A stretch of 64,000 nt of DNA from Acetivibrio saccincola (GTDB taxonomy: Bacteria; Bacillota; Clostridia; Acetivibrionales; Acetivibrionaceae), in contig NZ_CP025197.1 in assembly GCF_002844395.1 (NCBI RefSeq), positions 1,302,001-1,366,000 of the forward strand. Direction: 5' to 3'. A program made the translations under genes and the position numbers. A model generated the notes under the pieces. The model was not told where the DNA came from, searched no databases, and was given only the letters and a program-made list of their open reading frames with translations. Below are positions 1 through 8,035 of this stretch, piece after piece (positions within the stretch are counted from its first letter, which is position 1; every line of letters starts with the position of its first letter).

Positions 1-1
1 G

Positions 2-1444
2 ACTGCATTAGATATATTAGAGAATCTCAAAAACATATCAATAGTTACAGAAAATTTTAAGAATGAGATGCTAAATAGTTTAAAAATCTTAGGAAAAACA
101 GTCTTAGTTGAAAGCGTAGAATTTATAAAAAAATTGTTTTATCCGAGACAATCCGGTATGGAGACAGGAGAATTTTTATTTGCCTATGGAGGGGCTTTAG
201 GTGTAGCATTTTATAAATTTATTTTAGAAGCAAGGGATTCCTTTGGCAGGTTAGTTAAGCATATTGGAGTTATTATAGATGATATGATAAAAATATCAAA
301 GAGTGCATTGAAAGATACAGCTGAAAAGATGTTAATATATAGTAAGAGGATTATAGCGGCTGTAACCGGCTTTTTTAATAATTTAGCAAGTGGAATAAAT
401 AATTTTTTAATTTATCGCAAAAAAGCTGGTTTTAATTTATTACACAGTACAGTTGAAATAGTAATAGAAGGAATAAATAATGCAAAAGAGATAATAAAAA
501 AAGGACGTGAAAAGCTAAAAGAAGGTGTAAACAGAGTTGTTAATTATCTTGACAACATAGCAAAAGCAGTTACAGTTAACCTTGTCAAAAAGGCAGTTGT
601 TGAATGTATAAGGGGATTAAAATTTTTGGTAGACAAGATAAAAGAGTCAGTTTTGGGAATAAAGGGACTTGAAGTAAGTCTTACGGAGGTATTTTTAAAA
701 TTTATGTCTGAAGCAGAAAAGGCACTGGTAAGGCTAAAAGATTATGTATTGGGTATAGCAAATAATATAAAAGATGCTGTACATACAGGAATAAAAGCCA
801 TGGAAGATTTTAAAGACAAAGCAGAAAGAGCTATTTCGAGCTTTATTGCAAGTGTGGTAAATGGAATAAAGAATTTTGCAAAATACTGCAAAAAAGAAGT
901 GGCGAATGCATGGAACAAAGTAACTAAAAAAGCAAATCAAAAAGTCGAAGAAGTTACAGACAATATAAGGGAACAAATAAAAACTATGCGTGAGAAATTT
1001 GAAGGTGCAGTTAAGTATGTTATAGATTATAAAAAGGAAACAGTAAAAAGTATTAGGGATAAAAAAGAACATGTACTTAAGACTTTAAGAAACAGTGTAA
1101 TTAGAACTATAGGAGTAACGTATATAAAAAATTTAAAAGTAGATTTAGCAAGATTAGAAGATTTGAGAAAGAAGATGAAAGACCTAGAAAGAGAATGGGG
1201 AGAAAAGATACATTACATGCTAAAGGATGTAAACAATTTAACATCTGATACGGAGAGGAAATATAATGAATATTATGTAAGGCAGAGAATACGAGAAATT
1301 AATAGAATTTGTGATAACATAAAAGCTGATACTAGACGAATTACCGATATGATTGAAAGAAAAACAAAAGCGTTAGACAATGCTTGTGTAGAGTATAAAA
1401 GAATAGAAGCTATGGCAGGTAGGGAAGCAAATAGTTTTGCTTAA
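2..1444 (+). CDS. Helical coiled-coil-rich protein, 5'-truncated by the window edge
   Basis: The reading frame is open from base 2, so the ATG at 68 is probably internal and the gene starts upstream of the window. The visible 481 residues are almost entirely predicted amphipathic helix, rich in Lys, Glu, Ile and Val. A hydrophobic Gly/Ala-rich stretch lies near residues 38-52 after the ATG, and heptad-like coiled coil covers the last 100 residues. There is no catalytic motif. Long helical tails like this follow DUF2974 (Mbeg1-like) lipase-fold domains in clostridia, and a decayed DUF2974 gene lies 5 kb downstream. This may therefore be the C-terminal tail of such a protein; that is inference. 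The function is unknown. Confidence 0.6.
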   Translation, partial: TALDILENLKNISIVTENFKNEMLNSLKILGKTVLVESVEFIKKLFYPRQSGMETGEFLFAYGGALGVAFYKFILEARDSFGRLVKHIGVIIDDMIKISKSALKDTAEKMLIYSKRIIAAVTGFFNNLASGINNFLIYRKKAGFNLLHSTVEIVIEGINNAKEIIKKGREKLKEGVNRVVNYLDNIAKAVTVNLVKKAVVECIRGLKFLVDKIKESVLGIKGLEVSLTEVFLKFMSEAEKALVRLKDYVLGIANNIKDAVHTGIKAMEDFKDKAERAISSFIASVVNGIKNFAKYCKKEVANAWNKVTKKANQKVEEVTDNIREQIKTMREKFEGAVKYVIDYKKETVKSIRDKKEHVLKTLRNSVIRTIGVTYIKNLKVDLARLEDLRKKMKDLEREWGEKIHYMLKDVNNLTSDTERKYNEYYVRQRIREINRICDNIKADTRRITDMIERKTKALDNACVEYKRIEAMAGREANSFA

Positions 1445-1524
1445 TTATAAAAATAAAGTTAAAATAATATTTTGTAGATATATATTATATATCATGTAAA
1501 AAATGAAAAATGGGAGGAAATAAA

Positions 1525-2367
1525 ATGAAAAAGATAGTTTTATTTATAACAGTATCAGTTATTATGCTAATGGCTTTTACAACAACATCCTTTGCTCAAT
1601 TGCCTCTTCGTGTGGTGGTAAACGGCAACAGGGTGAATTTTCCGGATGCAGAGCCGTTTATAGACGACAACGGCAGGACACAGGTACCGGTGAGGTTTGT
1701 AAGTGAAGCGTTAGGAGCGGAAGTAAGCTGGGAAGGAAGTACAAAGACGGTTACAATATCCCAGGGAGATAAAGAAATAAAGATTGTAATTGGAAAAAAG
1801 GACTATACAATAAATGGTGAAAAGAATCTAATGGATACAGAAGCACTGCTGAAAGAAGACAGAACCTTTGTACCTGTAAGGTTTGTAAGTGAGGGGTTAG
1901 GTGCAAAAGTGGATTGGGACCCGGCTGTAAGGACGGTTTATATTGATACAAGAGAAAAAGGAGACATAAAGGATGAGACCCCAAAGGATGGTAGTATTAT
2001 AGAAGTAGATGGATACTTAGTGCCAAATGATACAAATGTAGTAATTGCGAAGGCTCAAAGCAGTGACAAAGTAGAAACAAGAATATCAATAAATATTATG
2101 AAACCGAATTTTGAAAAGCAGGTTGAAGATTTAACATTTGCATTAGAAAATAAATTTGGCAAGGATATAGCAAATCAAGTAAGAAAACATGTTGAACAAA
2201 AGAAAAACTGGTCGGATTATTTACCTGAAAAATACATATATGTAGAAAAGACGGAACAATATATTTGGATAAGAAAGTCAGTAGCAGAGAGCATATCTAT
2301 AAATGTTATGCTTCCGAGATATGTACCTAGTACAAGTCAATACGATGATGTTGTAGTGGAGTGGTAA
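1525..2367 (+). CDS. Secreted stalk-domain protein (copper amine oxidase N-terminal-like)
   Basis: The start is ATG 1525, preceded by GGGAGG at 1512-1517; the in-frame ATG at 1510 overlaps that site and is rejected. The first 25 residues form a typical signal peptide ending near SFA. Two tandem stalk half-domains (Cu_amine_oxidN1 type) follow, each with the core VPVRFVSE-LGA-V-W and ending in a TV-I strand, at about residues 45-80 and 110-145. A C-terminal region of about 130 residues is not recognised. Such domains are non-catalytic and are found on cell-surface proteins of spore-forming Firmicutes. Only about 30 bp separate it from the next secreted-protein gene, suggesting one operon. Confidence 0.85.
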   Translation: MKKIVLFITVSVIMLMAFTTTSFAQLPLRVVVNGNRVNFPDAEPFIDDNGRTQVPVRFVSEALGAEVSWEGSTKTVTISQGDKEIKIVIGKKDYTINGEKNLMDTEALLKEDRTFVPVRFVSEGLGAKVDWDPAVRTVYIDTREKGDIKDETPKDGSIIEVDGYLVPNDTNVVIAKAQSSDKVETRISINIMKPNFEKQVEDLTFALENKFGKDIANQVRKHVEQKKNWSDYLPEKYIYVEKTEQYIWIRKSVAESISINVMLPRYVPSTSQYDDVVVEW

Positions 2368-2398
2368 AATTAATGGTATAGAACGGCAGGTGTAAAAG

Positions 2399-5035
2399 GT
2401 GAAAAAGCATATATTTAAAATACTGATTACATCTCTACTGATACAGGTGATTAGCATTACAGTATCAGCAAATAGCACCAATATAAAAACAGCTGAAGAA
2501 TCGCTAGATATTGCTAATAAATTTTTAGAAGAAAATGTACTGGGTTATTATGGTTATTTTAAAGAAAAGAACATTAAAGGACTTGAGATAAATGAAGCGT
2601 TAGCTGTTAAGGGTACTCCGGCTTTTAATAACATGCCTATTTTTGTATATGGCAGTGAGGAAAGAGCCAGTATTGATGCTGTTAAAGAAGCTGCAATTAA
2701 AGTAATTAAAAGACCCGATAAAGAAGGGAATTCCCAATATAGATGTTTGGGTTATACGGTCAATGGGGATTTATTTGCAAATCCTATATTTCCACCTGAT
2801 TATCCCCCAACGCAGAATGTTAAAACTCTCAACGGAAGATGGGTTAAAGAACCGTGGGACTACGAACATCCCTATATTCAACAGTGGATAAATAGGGTTG
2901 TTTTTACACCAGATGAATTATATAAAGAAACCGGAAGGCGGGATTTCTTTGCCGCAAATATAGTTGACGGTCCGGAACCCCAATATTTTTCTGACGGAGG
3001 TTCTGTTGAAGACTATGTACATATAATCCAGCCCCCTACAATGTATTCATGGGGGCTGGGAATAGGATTTTATTTTCACAACAACGGTCAAAATTTAAGA
3101 TACAAAACCTTTCTCCTTATGCCGTTTGAAATGCTAAAAAAAGATATTTCCGTTCAAGCAGAATCCATTCCGGTTGGTGCCGGAGCAGGAAGAAAAGTTT
3201 TAGTTGGAATAAATGTAAGGTCTACATTCACTGAGGATGAGACAGCAGATTATGAATGGGAAATTATAAAGAAAAGTGATGGCTCTAAAATACCTGTAGA
3301 ATATTTAGGACATGCAACCAAAGAAAAGGGCAAAATCACCATTCCCGGCGAAAATGAAAGACTGATGTATGCAAGTTTTAGTATGCCTGAAGATGATGTT
3401 TTGGTGCGTTTTGTTATAAATGAAGACGGTACAAGCCCTGAAGAAAAATATTTAGGAAACAATGTATTTGAAGCAGAAATAAAATATGTTGAGAGTATTT
3501 TTGAATATGATGAATATGACATTCCTTACAACGTACTCTCAAGAGACTTTAGTTTTAATCTTTCAAAAAGACCTTCCGTGGCTGATTTAGGCTCTCCAAG
3601 AGGAGAATGGAGCGGCAATATAACAGGAGAGTTTAGAATAATAAGAGATCCAAAGGACGGATTGTTTAGAAAATATTCTGAACAAAATAATCCTCCTGTC
3701 AATGAAGTGAGAAGAAGCAGAGTAGAAAGAAATCCTATTGTAAATTTCACCATTGAAAGAAGGGATTTTGGGGATGACCCTGAAGGTAGGAAATGGCTTG
3801 ACATAAATCCTTCAACCCCGGTGGTTAAAAATGGCCGGCTTTTCTCTGAAGGTTATATACAAGGATGGGATGTTTATGAGTGCGGTTTTGAAGATTGTGA
3901 ATTATGCCCTCATAAAGTACTTAGAACTGCACCGTTTAACGAAGTAACAAAAGATTTAACGTTTAATGTTTATGTATACAATGGAATGAAAAACATTCCG
4001 TCAAAAAGCTTTAGAAATGAAATAGAAAACAACAGGGTAGATTCTCTTAACAAAAAAATGTATTGGGAAAGTGAGCCGTATAATTTTAATGTAATCAGGT
4101 GGATGTGCCGTTTAGACTCCAATGGAAAAGAATACGGCTGGACACCTGTTGACGGAAAATATCAAAGAACTTTTAAGCAGCAAAACAGTGGAGATATACA
4201 AATAAAAATAAATAGTCCTATGGAAATTGAATATATGCAGGCAAGGGAAGCAGCAAGGCAAGGTATAAACAGAAAAGACCTGTATGACAAAGCTGTATTT
4301 CCAACGGATATAGATCTACAAAGATTTGACTATCCTATAAAGTCAGGATACTACTTTAACCCTGCCGGAAAATATTCTTTTAAAGTGGAGACGGTAACAT
4401 ACAAGCCTGTGCCTTATGATACACAGGAACACAAAGATATTGTAAACGCCGTTATAAATTCATTTAACTATGAAACAGACCTTATGTACATAAATGACTA
4501 CAGGGAAGCTGTAAATATAAAAGGAGAACTGCTGCCTGAAAGGGGAAGTACTTTCAGTACACGTCCGGGCAGATTGACGGCACGGGATAACATAGGTATA
4601 AACGGGATAGAACTTGTGACGGTGTTAGACAGAAATAGCGATGAGTCACGTTATACAAAAAAAGTTGAAGAAATTTACCATGAACATATAAGCGGAGGAA
4701 ATACACATGAATATTGGAAAATGGTGATGGAAGGATATGAAGAGTCAAATACTTTAAGCAGCAGGGATAATTACAAATACAGAGAGTATGTAAAACCGGG
4801 ACAAAAAATGTACAAAATAACAGAAACAACAGAGGTGGACATTATTATAAACAAGGACAATATAAACACTTTTACACATGCACATATGCCGGATGGTGAG
4901 TATTACATAAGAGTGTGGATGGACAATATTGATTTAGGAAGCAGCAGCCATGCATATAGCTCATTGGGTACATTAAGCGGGGTAATGCTTGATGAAATGT
5001 ATATTACGGTAAAAGGCTCCATGTATGATGACTAA
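2399..5035 (+). CDS. Large secreted protein of unknown family
   Basis: A GTG start at 2399 follows GGCAGGTG, 31 bp after the stalk-domain gene. Residues 1-25 are a signal peptide (KKHIFKILITSLLIQVISI). The remaining 850 residues look like beta-rich extracellular modules. There is an Asp/Trp/Tyr/Pro-rich N-terminal half, a CARDB-like beta stretch at about residues 245-365, and one cysteine cluster at 495-505 (C-x4-C-x2-C-x-H) that could bind metal. No catalytic signature, SLH motif, LPXTG or repeat anchor is visible. A terminator hairpin follows at 5078. I do not recognise the family. A surface or extracellular role is inferred from the signal peptide and neighbours. Confidence 0.8.
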   Translation: MKKHIFKILITSLLIQVISITVSANSTNIKTAEESLDIANKFLEENVLGYYGYFKEKNIKGLEINEALAVKGTPAFNNMPIFVYGSEERASIDAVKEAAIKVIKRPDKEGNSQYRCLGYTVNGDLFANPIFPPDYPPTQNVKTLNGRWVKEPWDYEHPYIQQWINRVVFTPDELYKETGRRDFFAANIVDGPEPQYFSDGGSVEDYVHIIQPPTMYSWGLGIGFYFHNNGQNLRYKTFLLMPFEMLKKDISVQAESIPVGAGAGRKVLVGINVRSTFTEDETADYEWEIIKKSDGSKIPVEYLGHATKEKGKITIPGENERLMYASFSMPEDDVLVRFVINEDGTSPEEKYLGNNVFEAEIKYVESIFEYDEYDIPYNVLSRDFSFNLSKRPSVADLGSPRGEWSGNITGEFRIIRDPKDGLFRKYSEQNNPPVNEVRRSRVERNPIVNFTIERRDFGDDPEGRKWLDINPSTPVVKNGRLFSEGYIQGWDVYECGFEDCELCPHKVLRTAPFNEVTKDLTFNVYVYNGMKNIPSKSFRNEIENNRVDSLNKKMYWESEPYNFNVIRWMCRLDSNGKEYGWTPVDGKYQRTFKQQNSGDIQIKINSPMEIEYMQAREAARQGINRKDLYDKAVFPTDIDLQRFDYPIKSGYYFNPAGKYSFKVETVTYKPVPYDTQEHKDIVNAVINSFNYETDLMYINDYREAVNIKGELLPERGSTFSTRPGRLTARDNIGINGIELVTVLDRNSDESRYTKKVEEIYHEHISGGNTHEYWKMVMEGYEESNTLSSRDNYKYREYVKPGQKMYKITETTEVDIIINKDNINTFTHAHMPDGEYYIRVWMDNIDLGSSSHAYSSLGTLSGVMLDEMYITVKGSMYDD

Positions 5036-5077
5036 TAATGGTTTTGTATAGGTTGTTTTCTTGATATTTCTGAATTT

Positions 5078-5130
5078 AAAAAGCATGATTTTAATCACAG
5101 TTGAAAGGTGATTTAAAATCATGCTTTTTG
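5078..5130 (+). terminator. Rho-independent terminator
   Basis: Arms at 5078-5097 and 5109-5129 are complementary over about 20 bp with one bulged base, and the descending arm ends in CTTTTTG. It closes the operon ending with the 878-residue secreted protein. Confidence 0.8.
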
Positions 5131-5170
5131 TATGGTTAATCTGCAGTCAAAAACTAAATTATGTAAAACT

Positions 5171-5282
5171 ATGACTTTAGTTATGATTAAATAGTGACTA
5201 AAGTCATGGTTTTAAAAAAAAACAGCGGCTAAGGTCACGAAAAAAAGTGACCAAAGTCACGGAAAAAAGTGACTAATGGCAC
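5171..5282. promoter_or_regulatory. Array of dyad-symmetric sites at about 22 bp spacing
   Basis: Five related 14-bp sites begin at 5171, 5194, 5225, 5247 and 5269. The best is GTGACCAAAGTCAC (5247-5260), a perfect GTGAC-N4-GTCAC dyad; the others are variants. The last three are spaced exactly 22 bp, about two helical turns, and separated by A-tracts. This geometry suggests cooperative binding of a dimeric regulator on one face of the DNA. The array lies about 140 bp upstream of the gene starting at 5425. Confidence 0.5.
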
Positions 5283-5294
5283 TTACAATCAAAT

Positions 5295-5374
5295 ATTTTA
5301 GTTGCTATAATTAGTTTGTAAGAAAAAATATTTATTTACTAAAGAGAATAAATACCGGTTATAGCAACTAAAAT
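5295..5374. repeat. Perfect 16-bp inverted repeat flanking 48 bp
   Basis: ATTTTAGTTGCTATAA at 5295-5310 is exactly complementary to 5359-5374. It lies between the dyad array and the start codon at 5425. It could be a stem in the 5' leader of the downstream gene or a binding site. No T-tract follows, so it is not a simple terminator. Confidence 0.55.
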
Positions 5375-5424
5375 TACATAATTCACATAAATAAAATAAG
5401 TATTAATTATGTAATTAAGGATTA

Positions 5425-6171
5425 ATGCATGATGGGGAAATAGCAGCAGGTATAGCATCTATAGCATCAATAATATTAATGACGGGAGTGTGCGTATACA
5501 TGTCAAATAATGGCGATAAAAATGCAGACGGTCTAAAAGAAGAAGGTTCAGTAAAGTATATGATGATGGAGCATATGAGAGAGAAATATAACGAAGATTT
5601 TGTGTTTGTGAATATTAATACAGAAATATGGACAGCCCCTTATACAGAGATGATAGTGAAGTCAGGGAAATTTCCCGGCCAAAGAATAGTAGTGCAAAGA
5701 TATAAGGAAACAGGTGTTATTGTTGACAACTATATGGATTTTTACATGAAGGAGAGAATTGAAAAGGCATTAACTGAAATAGTAAAAGGGATTTATCCAA
5801 AAAGTAAGGTGTTTTACAGATCAGGTGGAAGACCTGTACCGAACAGTGTAACACCTGATATGGATATTTCAGAATATTCAAAAATAAGACTTCCGGGTCT
5901 TCCGGTAACCATATGCATTGAAGACGGCGGATATGAAACAAATAAAGACAATAAGATAGAGAAGCTTAGAAAGGCTTTAGAAGAGAGAAAATATAAATGC
6001 AACCTGGATGTTTTCTATATAAGGGAGGGCAAAATAGACTTAATTAGTGAGGAAAATGTAACAGAAGTATTAACAGGGCCTCATAATGCTGAATGGGTTT
6101 TACTTAGAGGTGGTTTTAATACGAAAGATACCTTTGAATTTAGCTACAGTAAATGGAGGCAGGTAAAATGA
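5425..6171 (+). CDS. Membrane-anchored hypothetical protein
   Basis: The product is 248 residues. It begins with one hydrophobic segment (about residues 5-26, IAAGIASIASIILMTGVCVY) with no positively charged n-region and only a poor lipobox, so it is more likely an N-terminal membrane anchor than a cleaved signal. The rest is soluble and mixed alpha/beta, with no motif I can tie to an enzyme. The stop overlaps the first codon of the following decayed gene (ATGA at 6168-6171), implying translational coupling and a shared role with that lipase-like gene. The start is supported only weakly by TAAGGA at 5415. Function unknown. Confidence 0.7.
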   Translation: MHDGEIAAGIASIASIILMTGVCVYMSNNGDKNADGLKEEGSVKYMMMEHMREKYNEDFVFVNINTEIWTAPYTEMIVKSGKFPGQRIVVQRYKETGVIVDNYMDFYMKERIEKALTEIVKGIYPKSKVFYRSGGRPVPNSVTPDMDISEYSKIRLPGLPVTICIEDGGYETNKDNKIEKLRKALEERKYKCNLDVFYIREGKIDLISEENVTEVLTGPHNAEWVLLRGGFNTKDTFEFSYSKWRQVK

Positions 6172-7061
6172 ATGAATTAAATCAGGAAATTTACAGCTTG
6201 AAGATTCTATGAAATTGGGAAGAAGGGATAGAAAATCCAGTACAGGTTTTGAAGAAGGTTCTATGGAAGACTATAAAGAGAGGCAGCGTCAGTATAGAAT
6301 TATAAAAAATGCCGTTAAAAATAATGAAAGACTAGCTAACATGACCATAGGAAACCAAAGCTGGAACATGGGAGATGAATTCAATGACAGAAAAGGCCTT
6401 AATGCATGTACATTTGAAGATGAAAACGGGAATATAATTGTGGTTTACAGGGGGACAGGTTCCGAAGAATGGGGGGACAATGCGGAAGGAGTTATAGGAC
6501 TGAATATAGAAACTATACAGCAAGTGCAGGGGATGAAATATTTTGATTATATAGTATTTACCAGACTCTTGCCTGACAGAAGACGGGGATTTCTCAGAGT
6601 AGGTGGAACAAGGAAGTTTATCTTTGTTTGTTGAGAATCTTTCTGAGGAAGCTTTAAGGCTAGAACCTTTGGAAAGAGATGCAATTTTTAGAAGCATAAT
6701 GTCATTTGTGCAGGGAGATGATGAAACAGTAAGTGGGGAAATTGTAGCATCATTTTCTGATAAATTTGCTGCATTAATGTCACTTTCAACATTAGCTGAT
6801 TTTGCAGGTAAAGCCCTGTTAGATACCACCAGTGAGAAAAAGGGAATTGTAGCTGAACTTTTAGCTGCCCGTGCATTGGCAGGTATATGCCCAAAACTGT
6901 TTGAAGATGATTTGGAGAGAATAAAATCAAGAAATACTAAAGTTACCATTTCAGATGTATTAGAATTTTTAAAAAAGCTAGGGGGGTTAACTACAGGGAG
7001 TTACAAGGACTATGAAAAAAACATGACCGGTTATTCAAATTGGTTGAACATAAATTTTTAG
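6168..7061 (+). pseudogene. Decayed DUF2974 (Mbeg1/lipase-like) gene
   Basis: The original start is probably ATG 6168, overlapping the previous stop. That frame closes after 14 codons and the homologous sequence continues in another frame from about 6180. Residues such as NIIVVYRGTGSEEWGDNAEG match the strand before the nucleophile elbow of DUF2974/lipase-3-like proteins. Near 6545 the sequence jumps to the family's C-terminal helical region, so the Ser/Asp/His catalytic core is deleted. The C-terminal part reads to 7061, but an in-frame TAG at 6600-6602 separates it from its start. An internal deletion plus a frameshift and a stop make this a true pseudogene rather than a base-calling error. 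It is not expected to encode an active hydrolase. Confidence 0.75.
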
Positions 7062-7101
7062 GTGCAGAAAACACAGCTAAAAAGAAAACACACTAAAAAA
7101 T

Positions 7102-7171
7102 AGAGGATTAATTTATGAAAAAGAGAATTGTAATTAAGAGGATTAATTTAAATAAAAGAGAATTGTAATTA
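7102..7171. repeat. 35-bp tandem duplication in a 246-bp spacer
   Basis: Positions 7102-7136 and 7137-7171 are two copies of a 35-bp unit starting AGAGGATTAATTTA and ending GAGAATTGTAATTA, differing at only a few bases. The rest of the spacer 7062-7307 is AT-rich and shows no gene. Confidence 0.7.
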
Positions 7172-7307
7172 ATATGGTATCAATATAAATATACGTTATA
7201 AATTTAAATTATAAATTTACTTTATGCATTTACATCATGCTGCATATTTACATTAAATACTTAAATCACAACTCTTCACTATAATTCATAAAAAACAGGA
7301 GGAAAAA

Positions 7308-7973
7308 ATGTGGCTATTAGTTTCTGTACCTATGGTTTCAATATTTACAGTTTTGGCAAGTGGTTATTTACAAAAAGATAAGATACTAAAAAACGAAGAA
7401 GGAAGAATTAACATTAGCAAAATTTTTCCTAAAGATATTAAATATATTGCATTTTTAGTGCTTGCGTTTATAGCCGGTATGACAGTTTTTACTGTGCAGT
7501 ACAATTATTTTGGGAAATACATAAAAGCATCAAAGCTTACTTTTTTAATTATGCTATTGGCTCCTATAGCCTACATAGATTTCAAAAGCCATATAATCCC
7601 AAACATCCTTGTTCTCACTGGTATTTTTGCAAGAATTGTATTTTATATAATGGAAATAATAGCATTTAAACAGGAAACACTTGGTATTTTCAAGTCTGAT
7701 ATGAAGGGACTTTTGCTAGGCTGTGGCATTTTTCTTTTAGGAGGTTTGATTACTAAAAATGGAATAGGAATGGGAGATGTGAAAATGTATGCCGCAATTG
7801 CCTTGTTCATGGGCTACTTCGGAACGCTTTTTTCCCTTCTGGTGAGTCTTTTTATATGTTCTATTGCTTCCATTATCCTTCTTGCGACGGGGAAAAAAAC
7901 CAGAAAAGACACCGTACCTTTAGCACCCTTTGTTTACATAGGAACATTTATCACCATGTTTTTTGTGAATTAA
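7308..7973 (+). CDS. A24-family type IV prepilin peptidase
   Basis: The product is a 221-residue integral membrane aspartyl protease that cleaves the leader of type IV (Tad or competence type) pilins at the inner face of the membrane. Both catalytic motifs are present: an Asp-x-Lys motif in YIDFKSHIIP (about residue 88) and GMGDVK (about residue 154). Six to seven hydrophobic segments fit the family. The N-terminal cysteine-rich methyltransferase domain of PilD is absent, as in short TadV/CpaA or archaeal-type forms. AGGAGGAAAAA precedes ATG 7308. No pilin or pilus assembly genes lie next to it, so its substrates are elsewhere. The convergent kinase-ParA fusion may belong to the same process. 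Confidence 0.85.
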   Translation: MWLLVSVPMVSIFTVLASGYLQKDKILKNEEGRINISKIFPKDIKYIAFLVLAFIAGMTVFTVQYNYFGKYIKASKLTFLIMLLAPIAYIDFKSHIIPNILVLTGIFARIVFYIMEIIAFKQETLGIFKSDMKGLLLGCGIFLLGGLITKNGIGMGDVKMYAAIALFMGYFGTLFSLLVSLFICSIASIILLATGKKTRKDTVPLAPFVYIGTFITMFFVN

Positions 7974-8035
7974 TCAAATAGTTAATTAGTCAAATAATCA
8001 AAAAATCATATAATTAAAAAATTAATTAATAATAA

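Noticed and set aside
734-1072. Phe/Tyr-rich minus-strand frame in the first gene
   Set aside because: It is a shadow of the Lys/Glu-rich helical protein, with typical biased composition and no ribosome-binding site.
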